A stretch of DNA of 64,000 bases from Cynocephalus volans (taxonomy: Eukaryota; Chordata; Mammalia; Dermoptera; Cynocephalidae). Each line of letters starts with the position of its first letter. The first letter of the stretch is position 1. Where the stretch lies: the NCBI RefSeq assembly GCF_027409185.1, contig NC_084462.1:157653490-157717489 (forward strand). The letters run 5' to 3'. Of this stretch, positions 26,401 to 38,039 are shown one piece after another. A model generated the notes under the pieces. The model did no database searches. It saw nothing but the letters and a program-made list of their open reading frames with translations, and had not been told where the DNA came from. The translations under genes and the position numbers were made by a program.

Positions 26401-26900
26401 TTTAAAACACAGACTGATTCAATGTACAGAAACCAAATAGCACATTCAGATTTGTTATATTTTCAGGTCTATAATGCCAACTCTCCGGGTGGCCTGTTTA
26501 ATGGGGAAAAAATGAAATACTCCATTCCAGCCAAGGCCTATGGAAACCAAACAGGTTTAGTGATTTATTTACATTGGGGGTAAAAAAGGTGAGCAGTATT
26601 CCTTTCAGCTCACTATTTCCTGAAGGTTTCCTGAACCTAAACCTTCGTTAACATCCCAGGAAGGGAACATATTTTTCCTGTGGCTTTCAGTATTTTCTGC
26701 TAAATATATTTCGGCACACTGTTTATCCAGAGTTTCAGTTTTCAGACTTTTATGTACTTTTAACACCTTGAGGCAGTCCACTGAAAAATAGTGTGTGTTA
26801 ATTAAAGAGGACTTTACGTACTGGGCATGAAGGCAGTGGAGATTTCTATTTGGGTCTGTGTGTATAATGAGGGTTTCAGGATGAGATACAAGTCAGGGGC
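23431..26900. other. Repeat-poor candidate regulatory domain
   Basis: About 3.5 kb without any SINE, LINE or LTR insertion I can recognise. AT-rich blocks (24280-24720; 25060-25280; 25915-26100) contain motifs such as 'ttaattggcaccaataaaag', 'cattaatatatttttaaggc' and 'tttttaataatatttagctg'. They alternate with moderately CpG-rich parts (25100-25350, 25570-25870). There is no coding frame of substance. This resembles conserved non-coding sequence around developmental regulators, but that is inference. Confidence 0.4.
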
Positions 26901-29338
26901 CTGTTTGGTTTGTGAAGCCCTTTTGACAAAGTGGGCCCTACATAGATCATACAAACCCTTGAATATCACAGAATGTTGAACCAAACAAGGTATTTCTTCC
27001 TAAGTGCGTGACTGGCATGAAGACAGGGACAGGAGAGAAAATGAAAATGCCTCCAAGTTCCTGGGACTTAACTGCAATTTCTTCGAACTCACCTCTCTCA
27101 CTGGGTGTTTGCTCATGATTGTCACGGCAATTCTGGCCAGGGTGACACACTCTGTCTTGATAGAATTTCCTAATTCTAAAGTACCCCCTCCCAAATAAAT
27201 AAATTAATCAACAAAAGCCATCTGCTTCACCTTGCCAGCAGGTGCAGAGCTGAAGGGTTAGTGTTAAAATGCGATTTTTAGGAGCAGTTGGCCTTGAGAC
27301 ATTTCAAGATGGGTTTCGGCTTGGAATTAAACTGGAGTTGGAGGCAGAAATAAGGTAATTTAGAAAGCGTGTCCCCCATCACCCCCCACCTCCCCCCAAC
27401 CTTCCCCAGACAGTCCAGGCAGCTGGGTTTTTGGCTTTTGCAGCTGCTAAGCTTTGGCAAGCCAAAAGCATATTTTGTGGTGGTGATTCCTTTACCAGGT
27501 TGACGGACATGTTTCTGTACTGAGCACAAGGCATGTTTCCTGACTGTACGTGAATCAGAGGCTGTATTTTTAATCCAGGGCTTCTGGTCACAGTTTTAAA
27601 CTGGAAGAACAAAGCAGATCATGACTTGCCCTCTCATCAGGGTTCAGAGATAAAGAATCTATTTTAAGTGCTTGCCACCCATAGCTCAGATATATTATTT
27701 TTATGTTTTTATCATGCTAAGAGCAGCCAACTGCCCCAAAAGTCCAAGGATGCCCATATTCACATTTCAGATGTTACCCTCCTTCTCTCTCCATGTCCTT
27801 GTGATATTTGCTTCTGTGTTGGCTTCGGTGAGAAGATTTGTAAAAGCCATCGTAGGCCCTTGAGTGCCTTCCCAGATCAAGGCAAGCCCCGAGATTCCAA
27901 ACAGCCTTGACATTGTCTGTGTTCTGCCCTGTTACAGCAGGGATGATAACAGAGGGGAGTCCTTGGTGTGGCCCCTCTAAACCAGGGCTTGAAGAGCCAG
28001 CTTCCCAGAAATCCATGGATTAGGAAGGTCTGTTGTGGGCCAGTTCAGGAACAGCTGAGGGAACAACTCCCTTTTGTTTTGTTGTCTAGCATGTGACCAG
28101 AATGCTGCCAGCTAATTTTAACCCCACTAAAGTACTGCTGGGAAAAAAAAAAAAAAAAAAAAAACTATCTTGCATCTGGAGAGAGAAATGCTGTGGGCTG
28201 GATAAAAGCTTTTTCAGCCTGTGTTCCTTCCTGTTTCAGTTTCCAAACTTGCATTATCAGTAACCTGAAAAATGATGAGTTTCACCAAATTCCTGGATGT
28301 TGTGCAAGAGGACAATGAGTCTATTTCGGGTGCTGCGAGTGTGTCTGGCACAGACCCTGGAAGCCATTGTTTTCAGGAGGGAAAACATTTTGGGGTTTCC
28401 TGGTACTTTCCTTCTAGGTCTCAGAGCCCCAATGGGTACTGCTGTGTGTGTGGGGGGTGCTCTCCATGGCAACCATTTAGGCTGTGCTCTAAAAAGACCT
28501 GCCTAAGAAGTGGGTAGTTAGGCCAGTGAGGGGGTGGCCGTGGCAGTGGTGGCCCTGGAGGTATTAAAAGGCTGGTGGTAGGGAGTGCTCGAAGTGGGAC
28601 AGCAGGAGCAGGAAGAAGTAGGGAGAGGGACACTCACTATTACTGAATGGTTCCTTGGGAACCACCTCTCCTACTAATCTTCCATGTCTGCTTTCAGCAC
28701 CAGGAATTAACGGAAGACTACATAGAGTTCCTCACCCTGGATACTGGATCAAAGCATACCCATGGTGGTTAATTGTTGCTATCTGGCTGAATGGCCAATG
28801 ATGCTAATGAAAAGGTACAGAATCTCAAGAGCCAGGAAATTAAACGGTTAGGATAAGACAGCATGTAGATCGGCGGCTGCTGCCAGCTGTTCCAGAAGCA
28901 GGTAGTGAGGTGGACTGTCATTAGCCTGAGTGTCCATGATGCAGTCCCAGAAGATGAAGTGAATGCTAAGGCACTCCCTGCAACCTCAGCCAGGAGAGCT
29001 TGGTGGCAGTTGTTCTGACAGCTGCTGAATCTCAGCTGCCTGAAAAGCCAGTTGCTCAGCCCTACCCTGTCTGGCCAACTCCTGTGTACGTAAAGGCTCC
29101 TCCTTGGTCTCTAAGGCTCCCCTCTCCATGTGAATCCTCAGGCAAAAACACTATCTTTGGAAGGGCAGAGAACCTCCTAGGAGACTGTCACCCAATCTTC
29201 TGCTTCTAACCAGATACTATAACCTGCCAGTGGTAGTTGGAAAATTCCTAAATTAAGGTTCTGTTTCCTCTGTTGTTCCAAAGGCTTGTTTCGAGCAAGA
29301 TGTTGTGCTTTAATTAAAAAGATAGGAACTCATGAGTA
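26901..29338. other. Intergenic sequence, repeat-poor, no gene seen
   Basis: No recognisable mobile element. A 22-bp poly(A) run lies at 28143-28164. Open frames are under 85 codons, overlap on both strands and have no recognisable domain. Confidence 0.4.
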
Positions 29339-29339
29339 A

Positions 29340-29469
29340 GTGAAAATATTTTTGTTTTTTGTTTTTTCTTTGTGATTAGCTGGTAAGGGGATCCGAACCC
29401 TTGACCTTGGTGTCATAAGGTCATGGTCTAACCAACTGAACTAGCCAGCCAGCCGTGAAAATATTTTTG
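29340..29469 (-). mobile_element. Monomeric tRNA-derived SINE, CYN-like, with perfect 15-bp target duplication
   Basis: On the minus strand one tRNA-like unit: start GCTGGCTGGC, A box TAGTTCAGTTGG, B box GGTTCGGATCC, then an A-rich tail (the T/G-rich stretch 29352-29371 on the plus strand). Direct repeats GTGAAAATATTTTTG flank it at 29340-29354 and 29455-29469, a retroposition hallmark. The same tRNA unit makes up the dimer at 6697-6902. Confidence 0.85.
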
Positions 29470-31239
29470 AATCATCACAAATATATTTGAATTTCGTTTC
29501 TTGCATTTCACAGCGTGTGTGTGGTGGTTGGGGGGGGGGGGGTCAGTCTGGCCAGCACTTTTATCTGTAAGATCACTTAAAACATTTTCTGTAAGTTAAC
29601 AGCTGGCTCTTCTGCACAATACGATTGTAAAGGGAACCCTAAGTCAAGAATTTGTTCCTTGGGCTTCTCTGTTTACAGATTTTAGCCAGCCTTCAGCTGT
29701 CATTAGGACGCATTCCTCATTTACCTTTTCAGCCAGGGGATTCCTAAATGTTTCATAATAGCTCCACAGCTGGAAGGCAGCTGCTTGGGGCGGAGCAAAC
29801 ATAGCTCCTTACAGGTCAGCAGAGTGAGAGAGGGCAGGGAATCTTGGAAGGTTGGGAAAGTCTTTCTAAAGCCAGAGTTCAGGAATGAGCAGGCCTCTGG
29901 TGTGAAAACTTTCCAGATGGGGGAAGGAAGGATAAGGTTTTTTTTGCCCTGTGGGTAGATTCCAAAAAATCGCTTTGGAAAGGCCAACTATTTTGAAATT
30001 GCCTTTGAAGAAAGCAGCACAAATGTTTAAGTTGACCTGGAAAACCCTTCCTTTTTCCTTTCCTACAATCCAAGTCTGTTCCCTTGCGCATTAATCAACA
30101 GGAGCGTTTGCCCATGCTTCTCTCCTCCTTCACCTCTTTTTTTTTTTTTAATTTTTATTATTATTATCTTTGGTTCGGGAAACTTTTGGAAGCTTTCCCA
30201 GGCTGGAGCTATAGAATGTTTCCAGGAAAATGCATAAGGAGTGTCTGTGTTTTGAGTTTCTCTGGAGGGGGCTGAACATGTTTTTCAGAGAGACTGAGCT
30301 GAGGGCAGCCAGGTCTTGTGCAAGAGCCTAGCTAAGCAAAAGGGCAGACAGCGCCGGAAAGATCTGTGAGCATCCAAAACTGCTGAAACAAAGGTGTGGT
30401 TTAGCGAGACTGCCTGTTCTCAACCTCTTTCAGCCTTTCATTATTGCAGCTGCCATGATGTCAGCCTGTCAGCCGAAGCACCCTGTCTCCAGGAGATATG
30501 CTGAGAACAGCTGGGTGCCAGGGCTTGAACTTTATTCTCCAGTTTGCAGCACTTGTAATTTCTGCCTAAAGAACACTCCAAGATATAGATGGAGAAGTGT
30601 AGGGAGTCAATACTCACCCAGCAGGCAGACACCCCACCCAGGCGTGGAATGTAATGGACAAAAAGTGGCTTTGAGCTGCTGCTACCAAGGGTGGTGCCAA
30701 CCCCCAGGTCATGCCAGTGCAAAAACACTCACAAAGCTGCATGCACGCATGTATCAGAAGAGCCGTACACACAAACAGAAAGCTACTGGGGCTTGAGGGC
30801 AATAGGGACTCGCAGGCCCCATCACTGAGAGTTGTGGCTCTTGAAGGTGAAGGCAGCTCATGTTTCCTGGAAATACACTCCATTTAAGCTAGTTCATAGG
30901 TAAAGGAGGCAGCAATAGCTCCATAGGAGGCTGCCCTGATTGAGGGCAGATCTGACAGCCACTCTGCAGTGGAAGGGCTGCTTCCTCCTCGGTCAATCTC
31001 TTGTGGCCGTGAGGACCCAGAGAACTTAGGAGAGGAGGGAACTGTCAGAGGCTTGTGGTGGTGGGAATTAAAGGACCCAGCGCCTAGCTCTCCTCATCCT
31101 GTTAGTTTGAAGACTATTAACCAGTAACACTGTCATGGTTCCTTCAGTAAAATCTCTTTCCTTTCCACCCAGGGACACACTGACTCCAGAAAGCATCTCC
31201 CCCACAGCAGGTTGGGAAGGCACTTAACAGCCCAGGTTT
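29470..31239. other. Intergenic sequence, no gene seen
   Basis: Contains a G-rich homopolymer near 29530-29543 and a T/ATT-rich run at about 30137-30170. No gene or identifiable repeat. Confidence 0.4.
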
Positions 31240-31490
31240 TGGCATATTAATAGCAACAATGACAGGCACAGCTAACATTCACTGGGCACCTCTTTTGTGT
31301 TGGGCATTGTGCTAAGTGTTTCAATGTGTCCTTTCTTCTAATCTGCACCTAATGAAGTGGGTTCAGTTATTATCCCCATTCTATAGAGGAAGAAACTGGA
31401 ACTCAGAGAGGTTAAGTAACTCGTCTCAGGATATACATACAGCTAGTAAATGGTGGCCAAAGTTTGAACTCAGGATTGCCTGACTCTAGA
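31240..31490 (-). repeat. MIR SINE relic, nearly full length
   Basis: Reverse MIR: 'cattgtgctaagtgtttcaa', 'ttattatccccattctatag', 'gaactcagagaggttaagta' and 'acagctagtaaatggtggcc', in order. Confidence 0.8.
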
Positions 31491-31494
31491 GTCC

Positions 31495-31745
31495 TTATCA
31501 GACAGACCTGGGTTCAAGTCCTAACTCATAAGACTCTGTGACCTGTGCCAAGTTTCCACACCTCCAGCCTTCCTTATCTGTTTTCATATGTTAAACACAT
31601 CCAATATTAGCAATTTCATATAATTTAGCCTAAACCATCTTTACAAGATTGCTGTAAGAATTAAATAAGGTACAGTATTTAGAGTACTTAGCAGCATGCC
31701 TAGAATATAGCAAGCACTCAATGGATGCTAGCTTTTAATAATAAT
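31495..31745 (+). repeat. MIR SINE relic
   Basis: Forward MIR: 'agacctgggttcaagtccta', 'actctgtgacctgtgccaag', 'gattgctgtaagaattaaat' and the 'atagcaagcactcaatggat' tail. Confidence 0.75.
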
Positions 31746-31797
31746 CTCAGTGTGTTTGTTCAGTATGGATCTATTAATCAAATTATTCATCATCTTT

Positions 31798-32219
31798 GTG
31801 GGTGATAGAGTTTGGATGTGTTGTCCCCCCAAAGCTCATGTCAAAATCTAATCCCCAGTGTGGCAGCGTTGGGAGCTGTTTGGGTCATGGGGGCGAATCC
31901 CTCATGAATGGATTAATGCTTTCCGGGTGCAGGTAGTGAGTGAATTCTGCTCTATTAGTTCCCCCAAAAGCTGGTTGTTTAAAGGACCCAGGAAACCTCT
32001 CCTCTCTCTCTCTCTCTTCCTTCCTCTCTGGCCATGTGATCTTACACCCCCCCCCCCCCCCGGAGGTCTGTCACTTTCCCCCATGAGTAGAAGCAGCCTG
32101 AGATCCACACCAGATGTAGCTGTCCCTGAAACGTGAGCCAAATAAACCTCTGTTCTTTATAAATTACCCAGTTTTAGGTATTCTATTCTAGCAACACAAA
32201 AACAGACTAATACAGTGGG
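31798..32219 (+). mobile_element. Solo MaLR LTR (MST-type) with GTGGG target duplication
   Basis: A 412-bp LTR at 31803-32214 begins TGATAG and ends AATACA. It has 'tcatgggggcgaatccctca', 'ttagttcccccaaaagctgg' and an AATAAA at 32141-32146, matching the MST group of ERVL-MaLR LTRs. A perfect 5-bp duplication GTGGG lies at 31798-31802 and 32215-32219, as expected for this class. There is no internal region, so it is a recombined solo LTR. A 16-bp C run near 32047-32062 and a (TC)n run near 32001-32016 are local expansions within it. Confidence 0.85.
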
Positions 32220-32479
32220 TCTTCTCAAACTCTTGGAAGGTCCCACACATCCCTGTACAGGTATTTTGGCTCCAAGTACAGTTGGACACGGTGCTGATGC
32301 TTCAGGGAGAACCCCTTCTCATTCTTTTTCTCGACTTCTTTTAACTTAGGCCAGAAGCCACATGTCTTGAGCATGCGCATGTGAGTCTGAGCAAAGTCCT
32401 CCTTTCTGCATTACCCACTCAAGTTCATTTGGATTTATTAGGGTGTTCCAAGTTTTCAAAGTCATTCAAATATAATCAG

Positions 32480-32960
32480 TTTACTTTCTTGCTTAAAAAA
32501 TCTTCCAGGCGCCTTACAGGATCAAGACAAACTTCTTAGCTCAGAACACAAGGCCCCTGGGAAATTGCCTCCAACCCCCTTTCTGTCCCTTTCTCCTCCT
32601 TAATTACTTTCTTGACCACATTAAATTTCTCTTGGTTTCTTGAACACAATATGAACTTTCAGGCCCCATGCCTTTGCAGAGCTCTTTTCTCTGCCTAGAA
32701 AGAATGCTTTCCCCCTCTTCTTCTTTGAGCAAACTTCTATGCATCCTTCAAAACCCAGCTTGGTTTTTACCTTTCCTGTAAAACTGGTCTCCCACATTTC
32801 CTGGCTCTATGCTTCAATGGTAATCTGCAAATATCACAAAGAATTGTAGTTATCTGTTCACAAAACTCCCTCACTGGGGACTCATTGAAGTTCAAGCTAG
32901 AGCTTACCATTCTATCCCCAAAGTCACGTAGAAGGCCCTAAATAAATGTACCTGAATGGA
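32480..32960 (+). repeat. LINE-2 3'-region relic
   Basis: 'aaaaatcttccaggcgcctt', 'cccatgcctttgcagagctc', 'cttctatgcatccttcaaaa' and the terminal 'ggccctaaataaatgta' follow the order of the L2 3' end. No open frame. Confidence 0.6.
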
Positions 32961-33084
32961 AATTTTATAATTTAATTTTATTGTCAGTAAAATAATATGT
33001 GAGTGTATGTATCTATTATACACCCTCCCTGTCCCAGCAAGAATTTGGAACATCCTGCTCATAAGTAGAGATAGAATAGTGCCT

Positions 33085-33885
33085 GGCACATCCTATGTAG
33101 AAAGAGCTGGGGCTTTGGAGTCAAATGGTTCTGGGTTCACATCCTAACTGGGCCTCTTACTGTACCTCTAAGTCATTACTTTGTCTCAGCCTCAGTTTTT
33201 CCCATCTGTAAAACCAAGATAACAATTACCTGTGTGGCAGACATTGTTGATTACTATCCAGTAGTCACCCCTGCTTTTTCCTGCCCTGGATTTTTTCTTT
33301 ATGAGTTCACCCCCCTCCTCCACATGCCTTGGGAGGGAAATCTTGATTAGTCTAATCTTGGTATCTCACTCCCCTTGCCAGCAATTCATTTCGGACGAAT
33401 CTTTGACCCAGTTCTGGTCAATAAGATGTTAGGAGTGTAGGTTGTGCTAGGAAATATTTCCTTGATGTTAAAACATGAGAGAGAGAAACAATTGTTCTTC
33501 TGCAGCAGGGTGTCCTGTCTGGGGTGATGGCTGGGGCCACAGCAACTATCTTGCTATGATGAAGACAGCTACTCAGAGAACTAAACCAGCACACTAAAGA
33601 TGATAGAATGGAAGGAGAGGTGAAAAGACCCTTAGTCCTGGTGGCACAGTTTAGCTGCTGGATTACCCTGCCCTGGAGCCACCCACCTGTGACCATTCCC
33701 TGAGATCATCAATTCCTTCATTATTCAATGAGGGACCTCTGGCTCAATCCAGAACAAACAAAGTTGCTGTGACTTGCAGCCAAAAGCATCCTAACAGGTC
33801 AACTTCACAGGGTTGTTGTGATAACTAAACGAAATAAACTTTATAAATATCTAACAGTGCCTGGCACATAGTAGGTTCTTAAAGA
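33085..33885 (+). repeat. MIR SINE relic split by an LTR insertion
   Basis: The MIR 5' part is at 33085-33230 ('ttctgggttcacatcctaac', 'cccatctgtaaaaccaagat'). Its continuation is at about 33797-33885 ('cttcacagggttgttgtgat', 'cagtgcctggcacatagtag'). The 566 bp between them is a separate element. Confidence 0.75.
33231..33796 (+). mobile_element. Ancient LTR (probably MLT1-type MaLR) inserted in a MIR
   Basis: Starts TGTGGCAGAC and ends CATCCTAACA, so it has TG...CA termini. It contains 'attactatccagtagtcacc', 'ttggtatctcactccccttg' and 'cttgcagccaaaagcatcct', sequences I associate with old MaLR LTRs. It interrupts a MIR cleanly. No target duplication is recognisable. The family name is uncertain. 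Confidence 0.55.
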
Positions 33886-33889
33886 TTAA

Positions 33890-35085
33890 AGACTTTCCTG
33901 CTGAGATGTTCTGCAGTGAATGTGTGAATGACTATAATGAATGGCCTAAAAAACATGGCAAATGGTAATAAAGTTCAGAGCAGTTCAGAGGTGGGTGGGT
34001 GCTGGAATGACGACAAAGATGACGATGACAATTTATTCAAACATTATGTTAGTGTCCTGACAGAACTTCTTGGGTCTATAACAATGGTTCTCCTTTTTAT
34101 TTCTCATGCCATTTCTTACCCCGGTCAGAGTGAAACATTGCGTGCACAGGCTTTTCTAATTGTGGGCAGCCACACTCGTACAATCGGGGTGGTCCCTGAT
34201 TACCCTGGGGCATGGAAGCCCTGCTACAGGATGAAGTCTAGAGTGTAATTTGTAGCTCCAGGAGGAGCCAGGATTTGTAAGCAGAACTAACATACCCACA
34301 CAACATAAAACAGGGCCTGTAACTTGACGGGAGTACACAGAGTTTGTCCTCTCCGAGGGTGCCCAGAGAAGCCCTGCAGACTTCTGCAGCTCGGGTAGGC
34401 CTGCCTTTAGTGGCCCTGGGGCCAGGCAGCCCATCTGGATTTTGGGCAGCTGACCAGGCCACAGATTTTGCTCCATGCCAGCCCCACACGGCCCTTCCGA
34501 ACCTTGTTCCAGGAGAGCTCAGCCACACCAGTGTCTGCCAGACTCATGTCCGCCCAGCTGTGTGGGCGGCCCTGGCAGCAGGGGACGGGGCAGGGTTTGT
34601 GCAAGGACATTGTGGCGCCCACAGCAAGGTGTGGGAGAGGCAGTGGCTCACTTCAGGGGCTAGCCGGGAGGGAACCCGGAGGAGTGGGGAGCAGAAGCCA
34701 CAGACTCAAGACAGTCTCAGCCACCTTCTTAAGGCCACCTTCACCTTAGAAACCTGTTCCAGACCCCTCTTTCCTGCCTGCAGGTTCACACTGCCCTGCT
34801 TCGAGGCTCTGACACTCAATTCTGTCTACCAAATATTTATTGACAAGACTTAATGCTGATGCCTTATTCCTCCTAGCTGCTCGGGCTGAGAGAGATACAA
34901 AGAACAAGATCAGAGGTAAAAGGACCTCAAAATGGTTTTTAAACTTTCCTCAGCCTCAAAACCTCCCCTCCTCCCCCAAGGCCCAAGTGTTTAAGAAGGA
35001 AAAAAAGTGAGACTGCCACAGTTAAATCTGGGGCAGGGGTAGACCCTGTTCACTGCACTCCAAGGCAGACACCATGGACAGTCCC
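33890..35085. other. Intergenic sequence, nothing recognised
   Basis: No repeat or gene is recognisable. Overlapping frames on both strands at 34150-34850 look like chance openings. Confidence 0.4.
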
Positions 35086-35089
35086 AACA

Positions 35090-35230
35090 GCCCCAATCTA
35101 GACCAGAGGGGAAACTGAGACCCAGAGAGGTACAGTGACCTCCCTGAGTCACATTGCAAGTTAGTGGCCCAGTTCAAATCCAGGTGTCTGAGCACCTGGC
35201 CCAGTGCCCTATCCATTGCACCGCTCTACC
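35090..35230 (-). repeat. MIR SINE relic
   Basis: Reverse MIR: 'ggggaaactgagacccagag', 'aggtacagtgacctccctga', 'cccagttcaaatccaggtgt'. A 216-codon open frame starting within it (35164-35814) has no domain and runs through two MIR pieces, so I do not call it a gene. Confidence 0.75.
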
Positions 35231-35499
35231 CCTTGGCACTTGTTTCAAAGATCAGCTGGGGAGATGAGGCAAGTTATCCAGGAGCAGCATGCCCGTGCTA
35301 CAGGCTAGTTAAAACTGCAAATGATTCTAACTCAGCAGGGAGAGGCTCCATGGAAAGGAGCTGGGGGCTGGGCCTAGAAAACATGGACAAGATTTGCCCT
35401 GGACCATGGCAGTGGTGTGGTAACAGTCAGGTGGTGAGAAGGAGGCAATTCCATGACCTGTTAAAGCCTGAAGAAAGACTGGAAATCCAAAAAGTTGGT

Positions 35500-35570
35500 T
35501 CCAGCCCTGGCTCTATCATTACAAGCTCAGTGACCTTGGGCCAGTGGCCTCCCTTGTCTGGCTTGTCTCC
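35500..35570 (+). repeat. MIR fragment
   Basis: 'ggttccagccctggctctat' and 'cagtgaccttgggccagtgg' match the forward MIR core. Confidence 0.5.
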
Positions 35571-35959
35571 TTGCATGTCAAATGGCAGAGGGAGTGGGCT
35601 AGCTGGTTCTACTGTGACATGCTGTGAAGCCTTCTCTCCTCCCACAGGCTGGCCCTCACCTCCCCACCACCAACGTCACCCCCAGGAGACTTCCCAGGTA
35701 TGCTGGGTAGTGGGAATTGACACCATTAGGAAGCGTCTCTGGGCACCCCAGGAGCACAGCATGGAGCTGGTGGGCCTGCTGAAGGTGACTGCCCAGAGTT
35801 TTGGGGAACAGTGACAAACCACGAGGAGGCAGGAACCAGGGCAGAGCTGGGGCAGGAGCCACTCCTTCTGAGAAGTGTTCCTTCCAATCCAGCCCCTGCA
35901 CGTGCCCACCACCTGAGACAGGAAAGAGGACGCTTTGAGGGTAGGGGTGACAAGCCTCT

Positions 35960-36090
35960 TAAGAGCCCCAAACCTCAGTATTCTTATTTGTAAGATGGGT
36001 AATGTCAGTACCTTGAATGATTAATGAGATAAGGTGTGTCACGTGCCTTGCACAGTGCCTCGTGTGGGAACTGCTGAGTAAATATGAGGT
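35960..36090 (+). repeat. MIR SINE relic
   Basis: 'cctcagtattcttatttgta', 'gatgggtaatgtcagtacct' and 'gtgccttgcacagtgcctcg' match the forward MIR core and tail. Confidence 0.65.
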
Positions 36091-36369
36091 CCCCACATCC
36101 CAGAGGACTGCCTGCTGGGGAAGACCTCACAGTCTGAATCCTCCTGACATTAAACAGGCTGGTTCAAGTAGAGCACTTTCCCACTAACACAGCACTTAAT
36201 CAGGAGAGGGGATTGTGAAGGGGGCCTGGGGAGGCTGGTGAGAAGCCCACCAGAAAACAATATGTGTGCGCCCCCTGCTGGCTGGTAGCAAAGGTCCCTC
36301 CTGTCCACTCAGGGGTCTTAGTGGGGGGCGGGGGATGGGGCGTGTTAGCAAAGCCTGTGGCTGCCGGGT

Positions 36370-36670
36370 CAATTGACCCGGTATTTACAGAGTATCCACC
36401 AGGTGTCAGGCACTGCCAGACTTTGGGAGGGATGTGAGATGAGTGACAGGTAAATTAGGTTTTGGGAGCCAACTAGTTTTAGAGTCAACCAGACGTGTGC
36501 TCAAGCCCAGACCCCCAATGTCTGTGTGCACGTGCATTCAGTCACAGAAATTGTTTTGCGTGGGGATGCAGCAGTGGACAAAGATCCCGGTGTCTTGGAC
36601 TTGTAGTGATCTTGGGCAGGGTACATAACCCTTTGAGCTTCAGGTTTCTCATCTGTAATGCAGAAGTCTT
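36370..36670. repeat. Mixed MIR/L2-like fragments
   Basis: MIR-like pieces ('gatcttgggcagggtacata', 'gtttctcatctgtaatgcag') and L2-tail-like pieces ('gtatccaccaggtgtcaggc', 'gggatgcagcagtggacaaa') occur intermixed. They are too eroded to order confidently. Confidence 0.35.
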
Positions 36671-37765
36671 CTCTACCCCGTCCCCGCAAACCAGAGGAGA
36701 GAGACCCTGGCTGTGGATCTCAAGGTGCAGTCACATGGGGGCAGCTAAAAGTCACTGCCAACAGACATCTCTTCTCAAGGGCAACCTCATCCCTTTGAAC
36801 TTGGGTTGTCATTTGTTCGGTTCATTCAGAAGGGACCCTGTCATGCCAATCTCCCCAGGTTCTCTCACCTACCAGGTACCCCAGCAGACCCTGGCTCCAG
36901 GGAAATGATGGAGCCCTAACCTCTGATGAGAACCCATCAGAGTGGACATAGGAGGATCACGCAAACAGGAAGTGCTCCTTGGATGATGCCATGATGGCCC
37001 ACTCTGCAAGTTTCTACACTGCACATTCCAGGCAATGCATGGATATTTCTCCTTGACTTAATTGGAGTAGTTGGCTTCACAGTGTCAGCCTGGTGGGAAC
37101 CATTTGCATGCCTGGATCCCTGTTCTCTCCCAGACCCCTGGGCAAATCCTTCTCACTTGGTAGAGCTTTGAGGGCTTGAAGAGGATAGGAAATATGTCCT
37201 CAATGACTTTTTATTAATGTCCACCACCACCACCACAATCAACAGACTTTTACTCCAAGTGGCTTTTACCACACACACACACATGCACACATATGCACAC
37301 AAAGCAAGCTGAAGGTCTGTGCAACCCACTGGGACAACACTGGTGTTTACTGAGTGAGAGGAGCACACTGCAGAGTTTCGAGCACGTTGACATCATCATC
37401 TGTCCTGCGTTTGAACAGGATCGCTCAGCGGGGGCAAGGGTAGGAGAGCAGGGGGAACAGGCTACTGGAGGGATGCAGGCAAAGGATGGTGGCTGGGACC
37501 AGGGTGATGGTGGCAAAGTTGGTGAGAAGGGATCTCCTTCTGGAGATCCAAAGGTAGGGCAGGTGGGTTGAGTTAGATGAGAAATCAAATGTTGTGATTT
37601 CTATAATTATTTCTCTTGCATATTTTGTTACTAGTCCTTAAGGTATGTAAGAAGAAGGAGTAATGTACACACACACGTGCACACACACACAACTCAGTAG
37701 CAAATTACAGTGTCCACTACAAGCCCCATCCAACTGCTAAGGTGAGGACCCTCACACCCCCCAGT
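36671..37765. other. Intergenic sequence with (CA)n microsatellites
   Basis: (CA)-type runs at about 37269-37300 and 37664-37692, and a short (CAC)n near 37220. No gene. Confidence 0.5.
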
Positions 37766-37769
37766 GGGG

Positions 37770-37870
37770 ATGCTGATGATAGTACTTCCTTCAAAGGTGT
37801 GCTCTGGGGATAACACATGCAAAGCACTCAGAAGACTTTTGGGACTCAATAAAGAGGAGCTATCATTATT
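37770..37870 (+). repeat. MIR tail fragment
   Basis: 'aacacatgcaaagcactcag' and 'gggactcaataaagaggagc', with 'tatcattatt' after, resemble the MIR 3' part. Confidence 0.45.
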
Positions 37871-38039
37871 AGAAAAGCATAATCATGGGTCCCCCAAGCC
37901 CCTTTTCCAACCAATATAGTTAATTTCTGTCCTTTTCTTAAAGTTCCAAAATTAGTACCTGTCTTATAAGCAGGCCATGAGAAAGCTCTGTTTAGAGAAC
38001 TGTGGTGAGGAGAGGGTAATGAAGGTAGGCTTCCTGGAG

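Noticed and set aside
28143-28164. Poly(A) run that might mark a processed pseudogene
   Set aside because: No coding similarity precedes it and no flanking duplication was found.
32047-32062. C16 run as a possible regulatory G-quadruplex
   Set aside because: It lies inside a solo LTR away from any gene and is more simply a microsatellite expansion.
35164-35814. 216-codon plus-strand frame
   Set aside because: It starts inside a MIR and runs through another MIR piece. The product has no recognisable domain.
36370-36670. Apparent interleaving of L2 and MIR pieces as a rearrangement
   Set aside because: Matches are short and eroded; simple nesting cannot produce this order, so at least one match is probably coincidental.
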